Assembly (NCBI GenBank): GCA_023265045.1
Contig: JAHFUQ010000031.1
Coordinates: 1-33,217, forward strand
Length of the DNA: 33,217 nucleotides
Direction: 5' to 3'
Source of the DNA: Acidimicrobiia bacterium
GTDB lineage: Bacteria > Actinomycetota > Acidimicrobiia > Acidimicrobiales > AC-14
The position numbers were made by a program, and so were the translations under genes. Below, one piece after another: positions 9,201-16,795 of the stretch. The notes below the pieces were generated by a model that was not told the origin of the DNA, ran no database searches, and saw only the letters and a list, made by a program, of their open reading frames with translations. The stretch's first letter is position 1. Each line of letters starts with the position of its first letter.

Positions 9201-12200
9201 GACACCGTCTCCATCTCCGTCACCGCAGTGAACGACCCGCCGGTCAACGCCATGCCCTCGCCGCCGACCATCAACGAAGACGCGACCCTGACCATGTCCG
9301 GCGCCGGCGCCATCCAGATCTCCGACATCGACGCCGGGACATCCAATCCGGTGCAGGTGCAGCTCACAGCGGGCAACGGGACGCTGACGCTCGGGACAGT
9401 CGGCCTGTCCTTCACCGTCGGCGACGGCACGGCCGACGCCAATATGACCTTCACGGGCACGATCCCGGCCATCAACACGGCGCTGAACGGGATGATCTTC
9501 ACGCCCACGGCGAACTTCAGCGGCATGGGCTCGATCAGCATCACCACGGACGACCAGGGCTTCACGGGATCGGGTGGCGCCCAGTCCGACACCGACGTGC
9601 TGATGATCACCGTCAACGCGGTGGACGACGCGCCCCTGAACACCGTGCCCGGCGCCCAGTCGGTCAACGAGGACACCGACCTCTTCTTCAACGCCGGGAA
9701 CGGCAACCTGATCACCGTGGCCGACGTCGACGCGGGCACGAACTCGATCAAGGTGAGCCTGAACGCCACCAACGGGACCGTCACGCTCTCGGGGACGACC
9801 GGCCTCACCTTCGTCGACGGCACGGCCAACGGCCAGGCCATGGTGCATTTCACCGGCACGCTGACGAACGTCAACGCCGCCCTGAACGGGATGAAGTTCC
9901 GGGGCAACCAGGACTACAACGGCTCGGCCAGCGTCCAGATCATCTCCGACGACCAGGGGAACACCGGGTCAGGCGGCCCGCTGACCGACACCGACTCCGT
10001 CGCCATCACCGTCATCCCGGTCAACGACAACCCGGTCGCCGTCAACGAAACCTTCACCGGCGCCGTCGGCAACACCGCGTTCGGTGTCGGCACCACACCG
10101 GCCCAGCCGTCGGTGGCGATCGCCGGGAACGTCCTGACGAACGACAGCGACGTCGACGGGCCTGGGCCCCTCACGGCCGGCCCCGCCAACATCACGTCGA
10201 CGGGCGGCGGGACGGTCACCATGAACAGCGACGGAACGTTCACCTACGTCCCCCCGGTGGGCGTCAAGAACACCAACGACACCTTCACCTACACGGTCTC
10301 CGACGGAGGCGGCGGCACGGCCAACGGCACGGTAACGATCACCATCCAGAACGCCCTGGTGTGGTACGCCGACAACGCCCTCGGCGTGAACGGCAACGGG
10401 ACGTCGGTGTCGCCCTTCAACACGCTCGCCAGCCTCCAGGGAGCCGGCGACCCCGACGGGTCGGGCGACATCATCTTCCTGTTCCAGGGCAGCGGCAACT
10501 ACACCGGCGGCCTGGTGCTCGAAGCCAGCCAGCACCTCATCGGCCAGCCTGAGGGCCTGGTCGTGAATACGGTGACGCTGTACACCGCATCGGGCTCGAA
10601 CCCGACGATCACCAACTCCGCCGGCAACGGCATCCAACTGGCCAACGACGTCGTGATCAGGCGGGTGAACGTGACCGGCACGAGCAGCGCCGGCATGCAG
10701 GGCAACACCGTCACCAACGTCGACATCGGCCCGACCATCACGGTCTCGAACTCGACCGGGGCCGGGATCAGCTTCTTCGGGGCGGCGTCCGGCACGATCA
10801 CCGTCGGCGCCAACATCACCCACTCCTCCGGCTCGGGCCGGTCGTTCTTCGTCGCCAACCGCAGTGGCGGCACGGTCACGATGACGGGCTCGATCAACGA
10901 CACCGCCGGCGGCGTCCAGTTCGACACCAACACCGGGGCGACGATCAACGTCAGCAGCGCCCTCACGCTGAGCGGAGCCGCGGAGCTGTTCAAGGCCACG
11001 GGCGGCGGCACGGTCACCGCCACCAACACGGCCAACACGCTGAGCGCCACCGGAACGAACCCCGCGCTGACCGTTACGTCCACGACGATCGGCGCCGGCG
11101 GGTTGGTCTTCCAGAGCATCAACTCGTCGGGGAGCGCCGCCAATGGCATCCTGATGAGCTCGACCGGGTCGACGGGCGGCCTGACCGTCAACGGCACCGG
11201 CTCGGCCGGCTCCGGCGGCACGATCCAGAACACGACGGGAGACGGCATCTCGCTGACGAGCGTGGGCGCCGCCGTCTCGCTCACCAACATGGCCACGTCG
11301 AACGTGGCGGGCGCCGACGTGAATGTGAACGGTGGCGCGGCGAACGTGACCTACGCCGGCACCATCACCAACCAGGCGAACAAGGGCCGCTCGGTCATCG
11401 TGCAGAACAAGACCGGCGGCACCGTGGCCTTCAGCGGCGCCATCAACGACGATGACGACGGCATCCTCTTGAACAACAACACGAGCACGACGACCAATTT
11501 CACCGGCGGGGTCGACCTCAACACCGCCGCGAGCGCCGCGTTCACGGCGACGAGCGGCGGGACAGTCAACGTGACCGGGTCGAACAACGTGATCACGACC
11601 ACAACCGGCACAGCCCTGAACATCACCAACACGACCATCGGTGCGTCCAACGTCACCTTCAAGAGCATCACCGCCGGGACGGGGGCGAGCGGCCCCACCA
11701 ATGCCATCGTGCTCAACAACACCGGCACGGCCGTGGGCGCCGGGCACTTGGCGGTCGCCGGTGTCGGCACGAACGTCGGTGCGACGGGTGGCGGCGTGAT
11801 CCAGCGCACGACGGGCGACGCCATCTCCCTCACCAGCACCCGCGACGTGAGCCTCAACGGCTTGTCGGTCAGCAACGTCGGCCGCCACGGCATCTTCGGC
11901 ACCAGCGTCACCAACCTGACCGTGAGCAACAGCAACTTCGTCACCATCGGCAACGCCGACGAGGAGGACGGGTTCTACTTCCGCACCGAGGGCGCCAACA
12001 ACATCCAAGGCACGCTGACGGTCACCAACGTGCACCTCGAGGCGTTCTTCGAGGACGGCATCGGCATCAAGAACAACGCCGGCCAGCTGACGGTGAACGT
12101 GACCGACAGCGAGTTCGTGAACAACGACGACACCTTCGGCGAATCGGGCATCCTGGCTCAGGCCACCAACACCGCCGGGCTGAACCTGAACGTGAGCACC

Positions 12201-13061
12201 TCGTCGTTCGACAACATCGAGGCGGCGGCGATCCGGTGGCTCGCCGACGGCTCGGGCGCCTTCGACGCCAACATCACCGGTAACACGATCACCAACCAGG
12301 GTGGCCCGAACAACTTCCCGACCACCGAGAACATCGTCGTGTCCACCAAGGACCAGAACACGGTCACCTTCGACATCACCGGGAACACGATCAACAACGT
12401 GGTGGGCGACGGCATCGTGGTGGTGGGCGACGGCAACGTCTCCGGCCGCATCAACAACAACACCATCACCGGCGACCCCGCCCCGACCTTCATCGGCGAC
12501 GCCATCCGCTTGGACATGGACGGCGTCTTCGGCGCCGTGATCAACAGCGCCAACTTCACGTGGACGGTCCAGGTCGACGGCAACACCCTCAACATGGGGG
12601 CGAACTCCGACGACGGCATCCAGATCCTCAACCGCGACAACGTCGGCACGATGAACCTGACCATCAACAACAACGCCATCCAGAACACCAGCTCGGAGGG
12701 CGTCCGCTACTTCGGCGGCGAGCGGGCTAGTCCGACACCGCTCGGTGACACCAACGGCAAGGTGGCCATCACCAACAACGTGTTCACCAACACCTCCTCG
12801 GGCCCGGGCGAGCTCGACATCATCCTGGCAACGACCGACTCGGCGGTGGCCTGCTTCAACATCACCGGCAACAGCCGGCCGTCGGGCACGTTCGAGATCG
12901 ATTTCTCGGAGGCCGAGACCTCGTCGCAGAGCGTCCCGCAGAGCGACCTGGTGACAGTGCGCAACAACAACGGCGGCTCACCCAACACCATCGTGACCAA
13001 CTCGGTGGGGAGCGTCGCCTTCAACGTCAGCTGCACCGTGCCGCTGCCATCGCACGGCTAG
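6276..13061 (+). CDS. Giant secreted repeat protein with cadherin/Ig-like repeats and a beta-helix
   Basis: The start is an ATG after GGGGAGGGGAAG, giving 2261 residues. A basic N-terminus and hydrophobic segment (~15-33) suggest export. Residues ~46-147 hold three Cys-pair modules (C-x16/17-C, then ET) like those in bacterial fibre and collagen-like proteins. Residues ~148-455 contain cadherin-like domains with VLPNDTD and VLGNDTDPD motifs and GSFTYTP signatures. Six repeats of ~132 residues follow (~458-1251), each beginning near VNDAPVNTVPG and containing LNGMTFTPT and DTDSVAITV. One more cadherin-like domain (~1252-1362) precedes ~900 Asn/Thr/Gly-rich residues that read as right-handed beta-helix coils. 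There is no LPXTG motif, C-terminal membrane helix or recognised anchor. It is most likely an adhesin or fibre-like surface protein; ligand and export route are unknown. It sits 24 bp before the collar genes. Confidence 0.87.
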   Translation: MAQRRLGLRPRVGRWALAAIGALTFVAVGAHDYAPIVTPVNELTSMCVNKSSMRVRWVSSPGGCNLKTETALGLPGGAPIYLCIYPPNSDVRRTLTPGACNAGETPLTIPASGPSFFCYSSTTGYYLRLVANAGACAAGETAVAVSVPVAVNDTYAPLEDVMLNVPIATGVLPNDTDAHNDPLTAQLVTGPTNSSSFALNTDGSFSYKGAANFCGADSFTYRVTDGTYTSTAATVTLNVTCVNDAPSYTVGGNQTVFDNAGAQTVVGWATGMSPGPADEAGQTLTFSVTGNTNPGILSAGPVVNPSTGTLTYTPTVGASGATTITLQLQDNGGVLNGGVDAVSHTFTITVNLSTQPPVANNDSYNASEDLNLTVAAPGVLGNDTDPDVGDTVTGAVLQVGPLHALSFTLNANGSFTYTPALNYCGGDSFTYKAQDNHGALSTTAATVTIAVACVNDAPVNVIGASPTTAEDTPINLMTAIQTSDVDANPDAVRVTLNASWGTLTLSGTTGLSFAAPGFGDGTDDSSMSFTGTLTNVNAAMNGMTFTPTLNYSGAANAGVSITTNDLGHNGSGGALFDTDNLVINVTAVNDAPVNTVPGPQSVGQNGSLVFSTGNANRISVADVDAAAGNVTVTLTGTNGTVTLATTAGLVSVSGDGTATVAMTGTLTTVNAAMNGMTFAPTANFTGAASLQIVTNDNGFTGAGGALSDTDSVAITVQAMNQPPVNTVPGPQTIAEDGILTFSSGGGNAISISDPDAGAAAVKVTLNATNGTMILNGTTGLSFSTGDGTADANMVFTGTITNINTALNGMSFTPTLNYNGSASVQIITDDQGNTGPGGAMTDNDSVAVTVTAVDDAPVNTVPGAQTVAEDTDLVFNSANSNLISVADVDAGATPVKVSLDVTTGTLTLSGNTGLTFVDGTSDGTASVHFTGTLTNINAALNGLKFRRQLNTFGPATLTIVSDDQGATGAGGPLTDSDTVSISVTAVNDPPVNAMPSPPTINEDATLTMSGAGAIQISDIDAGTSNPVQVQLTAGNGTLTLGTVGLSFTVGDGTADANMTFTGTIPAINTALNGMIFTPTANFSGMGSISITTDDQGFTGSGGAQSDTDVLMITVNAVDDAPLNTVPGAQSVNEDTDLFFNAGNGNLITVADVDAGTNSIKVSLNATNGTVTLSGTTGLTFVDGTANGQAMVHFTGTLTNVNAALNGMKFRGNQDYNGSASVQIISDDQGNTGSGGPLTDTDSVAITVIPVNDNPVAVNETFTGAVGNTAFGVGTTPAQPSVAIAGNVLTNDSDVDGPGPLTAGPANITSTGGGTVTMNSDGTFTYVPPVGVKNTNDTFTYTVSDGGGGTANGTVTITIQNALVWYADNALGVNGNGTSVSPFNTLASLQGAGDPDGSGDIIFLFQGSGNYTGGLVLEASQHLIGQPEGLVVNTVTLYTASGSNPTITNSAGNGIQLANDVVIRRVNVTGTSSAGMQGNTVTNVDIGPTITVSNSTGAGISFFGAASGTITVGANITHSSGSGRSFFVANRSGGTVTMTGSINDTAGGVQFDTNTGATINVSSALTLSGAAELFKATGGGTVTATNTANTLSATGTNPALTVTSTTIGAGGLVFQSINSSGSAANGILMSSTGSTGGLTVNGTGSAGSGGTIQNTTGDGISLTSVGAAVSLTNMATSNVAGADVNVNGGAANVTYAGTITNQANKGRSVIVQNKTGGTVAFSGAINDDDDGILLNNNTSTTTNFTGGVDLNTAASAAFTATSGGTVNVTGSNNVITTTTGTALNITNTTIGASNVTFKSITAGTGASGPTNAIVLNNTGTAVGAGHLAVAGVGTNVGATGGGVIQRTTGDAISLTSTRDVSLNGLSVSNVGRHGIFGTSVTNLTVSNSNFVTIGNADEEDGFYFRTEGANNIQGTLTVTNVHLEAFFEDGIGIKNNAGQLTVNVTDSEFVNNDDTFGESGILAQATNTAGLNLNVSTSSFDNIEAAAIRWLADGSGAFDANITGNTITNQGGPNNFPTTENIVVSTKDQNTVTFDITGNTINNVVGDGIVVVGDGNVSGRINNNTITGDPAPTFIGDAIRLDMDGVFGAVINSANFTWTVQVDGNTLNMGANSDDGIQILNRDNVGTMNLTINNNAIQNTSSEGVRYFGGERASPTPLGDTNGKVAITNNVFTNTSSGPGELDIILATTDSAVACFNITGNSRPSGTFEIDFSEAETSSQSVPQSDLVTVRNNNGGSPNTIVTNSVGSVAFNVSCTVPLPSHG
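7651..10029 (+). repeat. Six tandem ~396-bp coding repeats in the giant gene
   Basis: Six in-frame repeat units start near 7651, 8053, 8446, 8848, 9241 and 9637, so the spacing is 393-402 bp (~132 codons). Each encodes one Ig/cadherin-like domain. DNA similarity between units is visible (for example recurring ctgaacgggatg and gacgacgcgcc segments), so this part is prone to recombination and to assembly collapse. Confidence 0.75.
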
Positions 13062-13085
13062 CGGCCTCGAGCCAAAGAGGGGAAC

Positions 13086-13595
13086 ATGGGGGAGCCATTC
13101 CTCGGCGAGATCAAGATAGTGGCGTTCAACTTCGCACCCCGCGGCTGGGCGATGTGCAACGGGCAGTTGTTGCCCATCAACCAGAACCAGGCGCTGTTCT
13201 CCCTGCTCGGCACCACGTACGGCGGTAACGGCCAGACGAACTTCGCCCTGCCCGACCTGCGGGCCCGCACGCCCATCCACGTCGGAAACGGTCACAGCCT
13301 GGGCGAGCGGGGGGGCGAGGCGGCCCACACGTTGTCGATCGCCGAAGTGCCCACGCACACGCACGTGGCGAACGGGACGAGCAACGTCGCCACCCAGAAG
13401 ACGCCTGCTCCCTCGGGGTCGATGGGCTACGCCCAGTCGGGCCAGGTGGTCTACGGCGGCCCGTCGAACCTGGTCGCCATGTCGCCGTCCACGGTGGCCA
13501 ACGCCGGAGGGAGCCAGGCCCATCAGAACACCGAACCCAGCCTGGTCCTGACCTTCTGCATCGCCCTCCAGGGCATCTTCCCGAGCCAGACCTGA
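13086..13595 (+). CDS. Phage tail collar domain protein, type A, copy 1
   Basis: The 169-residue protein belongs to the stand-alone tail-collar family that also includes microcystin-dependent protein MdpB. It opens with PFLGEIKIVAFNFAPRGWAM, continues with CNGQLLPINQNQALFSLLG, TTYGGNGQTNFALPDLRAR and HVGNGHSLGERGG, and ends with the family signature GGSQAHQNTEPSLVLTFC-IALQGIFPS. There is no signal peptide or membrane segment. Collar domains in phages form part of short tail fibres; the role of the chromosomal stand-alone forms is not established. AGAGGGG precedes the ATG. The gene lies 24 bp after the giant protein gene and its stop shares one base with the next start. Confidence 0.87.
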   Translation: MGEPFLGEIKIVAFNFAPRGWAMCNGQLLPINQNQALFSLLGTTYGGNGQTNFALPDLRARTPIHVGNGHSLGERGGEAAHTLSIAEVPTHTHVANGTSNVATQKTPAPSGSMGYAQSGQVVYGGPSNLVAMSPSTVANAGGSQAHQNTEPSLVLTFCIALQGIFPSQT

Positions 13596-14098
13596 TGTCC
13601 ACGCCCTATTACGGCGAGATCCGGATCTTCGCGGGAAACTTCGCCCCCGCGGGCTGGGCGTTCTGCGACGGACAGATCCTGCCCATCGCCGACTACGAGA
13701 CGCTGTTCAATCTTCTCGGTACGACCTATGGCGGTGACGGCGAGGAGACATTCGCCCTCCCTGACCTCCGCGGCCGCCTCCCCGTCCACCAGGGGAATGG
13801 CTTCGTCCTGGCCGAGCAGCTGGGCGCTGAGACGGTCACCCTGACGGCTTCCCATATGCCGGCCCACTCGCATCCTCAACTGGGCAGCGCCGACGCGGCG
13901 AGCCAGCACCAGCCGGCCAACAACGTCTTCGCATCGACAACGGTCGACGTCTACGTCTCGGGCGGGCCGTTCGTGCCGCTCGCGCCGAACGCCGCCAGCG
14001 CGGTGGGGGGCAGCCAACCGCACGACAACCGCCAGCCGTCCCTGTGCGTCAACTACATCATCTGCCTGTTCGGGGTCGCCTTCCCCTCGCCGACCTAG
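13595..14098 (+). CDS. Phage tail collar domain protein, type B, copy 1
   Basis: This 167-residue collar protein has the N-terminal signature GEIRIFAGNFAPAGWAFCDG and TTYGGDGEETFALPDLRGR. The variable middle part differs from type A and includes NNVFASTTVDVYVSGGPF. The C-terminus reads GGSQPHDNRQPSLCVNYIIC and then LFGVAFPSPT, so the usual CIALQGIFP ending is altered. The ATG overlaps the previous stop by one base (tgATG) and no separate ribosome-binding site is seen, so translation is likely coupled to the type A gene. Its closest relative in the window is the type B copy at 15290. Confidence 0.86.
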   Translation: MSTPYYGEIRIFAGNFAPAGWAFCDGQILPIADYETLFNLLGTTYGGDGEETFALPDLRGRLPVHQGNGFVLAEQLGAETVTLTASHMPAHSHPQLGSADAASQHQPANNVFASTTVDVYVSGGPFVPLAPNAASAVGGSQPHDNRQPSLCVNYIICLFGVAFPSPT

Positions 14099-14107
14099 GA
14101 GCCGATC

Positions 14108-14647
14108 GTGTCCGATCCGTTCGTTGCCGAGATCAGGATCTTCCCGTACAACTTCGCCCCGCGCGGTTGGGCGTTCTGCGGCGGCCAGATCCTACCCATC
14201 AGCCAGAACACCGCCCTCTTCTCCCTGCTCGGCACGACCTACGGCGGCAACGGCCAGTCCACCTTTGGGCTGCCCGATCTCCAGGGGCGCGCGGCCGTGC
14301 ACGAGGGGCAGGGGCCGGGCCTCAGCGACTTCGCCTTGGGCCAAACCGGGGGATCGGAGACCTTCACGCTCTTGCAGTCCCACATGCCCACCCACGCGCA
14401 CACGCTGCAAGCGTCCTCGGGCGCGGCCGACGAGGAGGGTGTCAAGTCCCCCGCGGGCACGGCGCCCGGCGTCCCCCAGCCGACGGCGGCCTTCTATGGG
14501 CCCTTGTCGAGCGGCGTCACGCCCATGGCCCCCCAGATGCTGGCCCCGGCCGGCGGCGACCAGCCCCACAACAACATGCAGCCCTACCTCACCTTCAACT
14601 TCTGCATCGCCCTCCAGGGCATCTTCCCACCGCGCCCGGGGCCGTGA
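14108..14647 (+). CDS. Phage tail collar domain protein, type C, copy 1
   Basis: The 179-residue protein starts with GTG 6 nt after AGGAG. It carries VAEIRIFPYNFAPRGWAFCG, LPISQNTALFSLLGTTYGG and FGLPDLQGRAAVHEGQGPG. A type-specific insert (SSGAADEEGVKSPAGTAPG) follows, and the end is DQPHNNMQPYLTFNFCIALQ with GIFPPRPGP. It follows the B gene by 9 bp, so A, B and C form one transcription unit. No signal peptide is present. A 120-bp gap separates it from the second cassette. Confidence 0.86.
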   Translation: MSDPFVAEIRIFPYNFAPRGWAFCGGQILPISQNTALFSLLGTTYGGNGQSTFGLPDLQGRAAVHEGQGPGLSDFALGQTGGSETFTLLQSHMPTHAHTLQASSGAADEEGVKSPAGTAPGVPQPTAAFYGPLSSGVTPMAPQMLAPAGGDQPHNNMQPYLTFNFCIALQGIFPPRPGP

Positions 14648-14767
14648 CGTAGGCCGATCCCCGGCGGGGGGTACGCTCGCGCCGGGCGGACGGCGCTTTG
14701 GTGTTCAGCCCATGGCTGGGGCGATGAACCAACTGACCGCGAGCGACCTCGAACCAAAAGGGGGACC
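14648..14767 (+). promoter_or_regulatory. Spacer between the two collar cassettes with a possible promoter
   Basis: The 120-bp gap contains a small CCCC-ggc-GGGG hairpin (14659-14669) directly followed by TACGCT (14672-14677), which matches the TACNNT -10 boxes elsewhere in the window. Its last ~20 bp resemble the leader of the first cassette. The second cassette may therefore have its own promoter. Confidence 0.3.
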
Positions 14768-15277
14768 GTGTCCGATCCATTCCTCGGCGAGATCAAAATC
14801 ATGTCGTTCAACTTCGCACCCAAAGGGTGGGCGATGTGCAACGGGCAGCTCCTGCCCATCAACCAGAACCAGGCGCTGTTCTCCCTGCTGGGCACCATGT
14901 ACGGCGGCGACGGCCGGACCACGTTCGCCCTCCCCGACCTCCGGGGCTGCACCCCGATGCACATCGGGAACGGTCACACGCAGGGCGAGAGGGGCGGCGA
15001 GGCGGCCCACACGCTGACGATCGCCGAGCTGCCGGCGCACCTACACGGGGCCAATGGCACGAGCACCAACGCCAGCCAGAAGACGCCGGCGCCGGCGGGG
15101 ACGGTCGGCTACGCCCAGTCCGGTCAGGTCGTCTACGGCGGCGCGTCCAACCTGGCCGCCATGTCGCAGTCGACGGTGATGCCCGCGGGCGGCAGCCAGG
15201 CGCACGAGAACACCCAGCCCAGCCTGGGGCTGAACTTCTGCATCGCCCTCCAGGGCATCTTCCCAAGCCGCAACTGA
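14768..15277 (+). CDS. Phage tail collar domain protein, type A, copy 2
   Basis: The protein has 169 residues and a GTG start after AAAAGGGGGA. It aligns without gaps to the type A protein at 13086; by eye about 37 of 169 positions differ (roughly 78% identity). Shared segments include CNGQLLPINQNQALFSLLG, GERGGEAAHTL and GYAQSGQVVYGG. Differences cluster in the middle, around residues 90-120, and in single positions such as LPDLRGC where copy 1 has LPDLRAR. No signal peptide is present. The stop is 12 bp before the B' start. Confidence 0.86.
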   Translation: MSDPFLGEIKIMSFNFAPKGWAMCNGQLLPINQNQALFSLLGTMYGGDGRTTFALPDLRGCTPMHIGNGHTQGERGGEAAHTLTIAELPAHLHGANGTSTNASQKTPAPAGTVGYAQSGQVVYGGASNLAAMSQSTVMPAGGSQAHENTQPSLGLNFCIALQGIFPSRN

Positions 15278-15289
15278 CAGGAGGCCGCA

Positions 15290-15790
15290 ATGTCCACCCC
15301 GTATGTCGGCGAGATCCGCCTGTTCGCGGGCAACTTCGCCCCGGCCGGCTGGATGTTCTGCGAAGGGCAGCTCCTACCCATCTCGGAGAACGAAACGCTG
15401 TTCAACCTCATCGGAACCACCTACGGCGGCGACGGCCAGGAGACCTTCCAACTGCCCGATCTGCGCGGGCGGGTGCCCGTGCACATGGGGAACGGCTGGA
15501 ACCAGGGCGAAACGAGAGGCGTCGAAACCGTCACCTTGACCGTCTCGCAACTACCGGCTCACCCCCACGCCCAACTGGGCAGCAGCGACTCCGCCAGCCA
15601 GCATCAGCCGGGCAACAACGTGTTCGGCTCGACCACCGTCGACATCTACGTCTCCGGCGGGCCCTTCGTCGCCCTGGCGCCCAACGCGTGTACGCCCGCG
15701 GGCGGGAGCCAGCCCCATGAGAACCTGCAGCCGTTCGCCTGCATCAACTACATCATTTCCCTGTTCGGCGTCTTCCCGTCTCAGAGCTAG
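15290..15790 (+). CDS. Phage tail collar domain protein, type B, copy 2
   Basis: The 166-residue protein has an ATG after a strong AGGAGG site. It shows GEIRLFAGNFAPAGWMFCEG, TTYGGDGQETFQLPDLRGR and the type B middle segment NNVFGSTTVDIYVSGGPF. It ends GGSQPHENLQPFACINYIIS and LFGVFPSQS. Unlike copy 1, whose start overlaps the preceding stop, this copy has its own ribosome-binding site, so the A:B output ratio may differ between cassettes. Confidence 0.86.
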   Translation: MSTPYVGEIRLFAGNFAPAGWMFCEGQLLPISENETLFNLIGTTYGGDGQETFQLPDLRGRVPVHMGNGWNQGETRGVETVTLTVSQLPAHPHAQLGSSDSASQHQPGNNVFGSTTVDIYVSGGPFVALAPNACTPAGGSQPHENLQPFACINYIISLFGVFPSQS

Positions 15791-15798
15791 GAGCCGAC

Positions 15799-16332
15799 AT
15801 GTCCAATCCGTTCGTCGCTGAGATCCGCATCTTCGGCTTCAACTTCCCGCCGACCGGCTGGGCGTTCTGCGACGGCCAGATCCTGCCCATCAGCCAGAAC
15901 ACCGCCCTCTTCTCGCTGCTTGGCACCACCTACGGAGGCGACGGGAAGACGAACTTCGGCTTGCCGAACCTCCAGGGGTGCGTGGTGATGCAGCCGGGGC
16001 AAGGCCCGGGCCTGAGCCTGTACGACCTCGGCCAGACCGGGGGGTCCGAGACGGTCACCCTCCTCCAGGGCGAGATGGCCGCCCACCCGCACACGCTCCA
16101 GGCATCGTCGGGGGCGGCGGATGAAGAGGGGGTCAAATCGCCGGTGGGCACCGCGCCGGGAGTGCCGCAGCCGACGGCCGCGTTCTACGCCCCACTCTCC
16201 AGCAACGTGACGCCGATGGCGCCTCAGATGCTCTCGCCCGCGGGCAACGGCCAGCCCCACAACAACATGCAGCCGTACGTCACCCTCAACTACTGCATCG
16301 CCATCCAAGGGGTCTTCCCGCCCCGAGGCTGA
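15799..16332 (+). CDS. Phage tail collar domain protein, type C, copy 2
   Basis: This 177-residue collar protein has an ATG start after AGGAG. It carries VAEIRIFGFNFPPTGWAFCD, LPISQNTALFSLLGTTYGG and FGLPNLQGCVVMQPGQGPG. The type C insert SSGAADEEGVKSPVGTAPG is nearly identical to that of copy 1, and the end reads QPHNNMQPYVTLNYCIAIQG with VFPPRG. It lies 8 bp after B' and 1 bp before the acetyltransferase, which suggests co-translation of all four genes of the second block. Confidence 0.86.
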   Translation: MSNPFVAEIRIFGFNFPPTGWAFCDGQILPISQNTALFSLLGTTYGGDGKTNFGLPNLQGCVVMQPGQGPGLSLYDLGQTGGSETVTLLQGEMAAHPHTLQASSGAADEEGVKSPVGTAPGVPQPTAAFYAPLSSNVTPMAPQMLSPAGNGQPHNNMQPYVTLNYCIAIQGVFPPRG

Positions 16333-16333
16333 G

Positions 16334-16795
16334 GTGGCGGTCGAACTGCGGGCGGCGACGCCCGCCGATGAGGACTTGCTGCGGCGCGTCTACCGGAGCA
16401 CGCGGGAGGACGAGCTCGCCTTGACCGGGTGGGCCGAGGCCGAGAAGGACGCGTTCATCCGCATGCAGTTCGACGCCCAGAAGCGTTCGTACGAGGAGCA
16501 GTGCCCGAACGCCTCGTTCGACGTGGTGGTCGTTGGCGGCGTCCCCGCCGGCCGGCTCTACGTCGACCGCCGGGAGGAGGGGACCCACATCCTCGACGTC
16601 GCCCTGCTCCCCGAATTCAGGGGGGCAGGTGTGGGGTCGGAGCTGCTCCGCCGGCTCCTCAACGAGGGCAGGCCGGTCAGCCTCTACGTCGAGCGGTTCA
16701 ACCCGGCCCTGTCTTGGTACAGGCGGCTGGGGTTCGCGGTGGTCGCCGACGAAGGCGTCTACCTGCGCCTGGAGAAGCCCGCCCAGGCGTCCTAG
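16334..16795 (+). CDS. GNAT family N-acetyltransferase
   Basis: This 153-residue GNAT-fold protein transfers an acyl group from acyl-CoA to an unknown amine. The N-terminus VELRAATPADEDLLRRVYRS is typical. The acetyl-CoA binding motif is LLPEFRGAGVGSELLRRLL (~94-112), and the C-terminal motif NPALSWYRRLGF is at ~129-140. The GTG start is 1 bp after the stop of the last collar gene, so it is the terminal gene of that operon. As far as I recall, GNAT genes often accompany chromosomal collar triads. Modification of a collar protein or of the envelope is inference only. Its TAG stop and the stop of the convergent next gene share the palindrome CTAG. Confidence 0.85.
   Translation: MAVELRAATPADEDLLRRVYRSTREDELALTGWAEAEKDAFIRMQFDAQKRSYEEQCPNASFDVVVVGGVPAGRLYVDRREEGTHILDVALLPEFRGAGVGSELLRRLLNEGRPVSLYVERFNPALSWYRRLGFAVVADEGVYLRLEKPAQAS

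Larger units (their letters stand above)
13066..16332 (+). repeat. Tandem duplication of a three-gene tail-collar cassette (A-B-C, A'-B'-C')
   Basis: Copy 1 spans about 13066-14647 and copy 2 about 14748-16332. Gene order, gene lengths (169/167/179 and 169/166/177 residues) and junctions agree. The untranslated leader of the A genes is also shared (ctcgagccaaagagggg against ctcgaaccaaaaggggg), as is the AGGAGCCGA site before each C gene. This indicates duplication of the whole cassette followed by divergence, rather than separate gene duplications. Confidence 0.8.

Noticed and set aside
6189..9848. Very long minus-strand open frame (over 1200 codons) opposite the giant repeat gene, with further long ones at 9969-12035
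   Set aside because: They arise from the high GC and tandem repeats of the plus-strand gene. The translations are Arg/Gly/Val-rich without recognisable domains, and the plus strand has a clear start site and known domains.
6276..13061. Sortase- or autotransporter-anchored protein
   Set aside because: There is no LPXTG-like signal, C-terminal helix or outer-membrane barrel at the C-terminus, which ends in FNVSCTVPLPSHG.
13086..16332. Prophage or phage-tail gene cluster
   Set aside because: Only collar-domain proteins are present. No capsid, portal, terminase, tail-tube, baseplate, lysin or integrase gene, and no attachment repeats, were seen.
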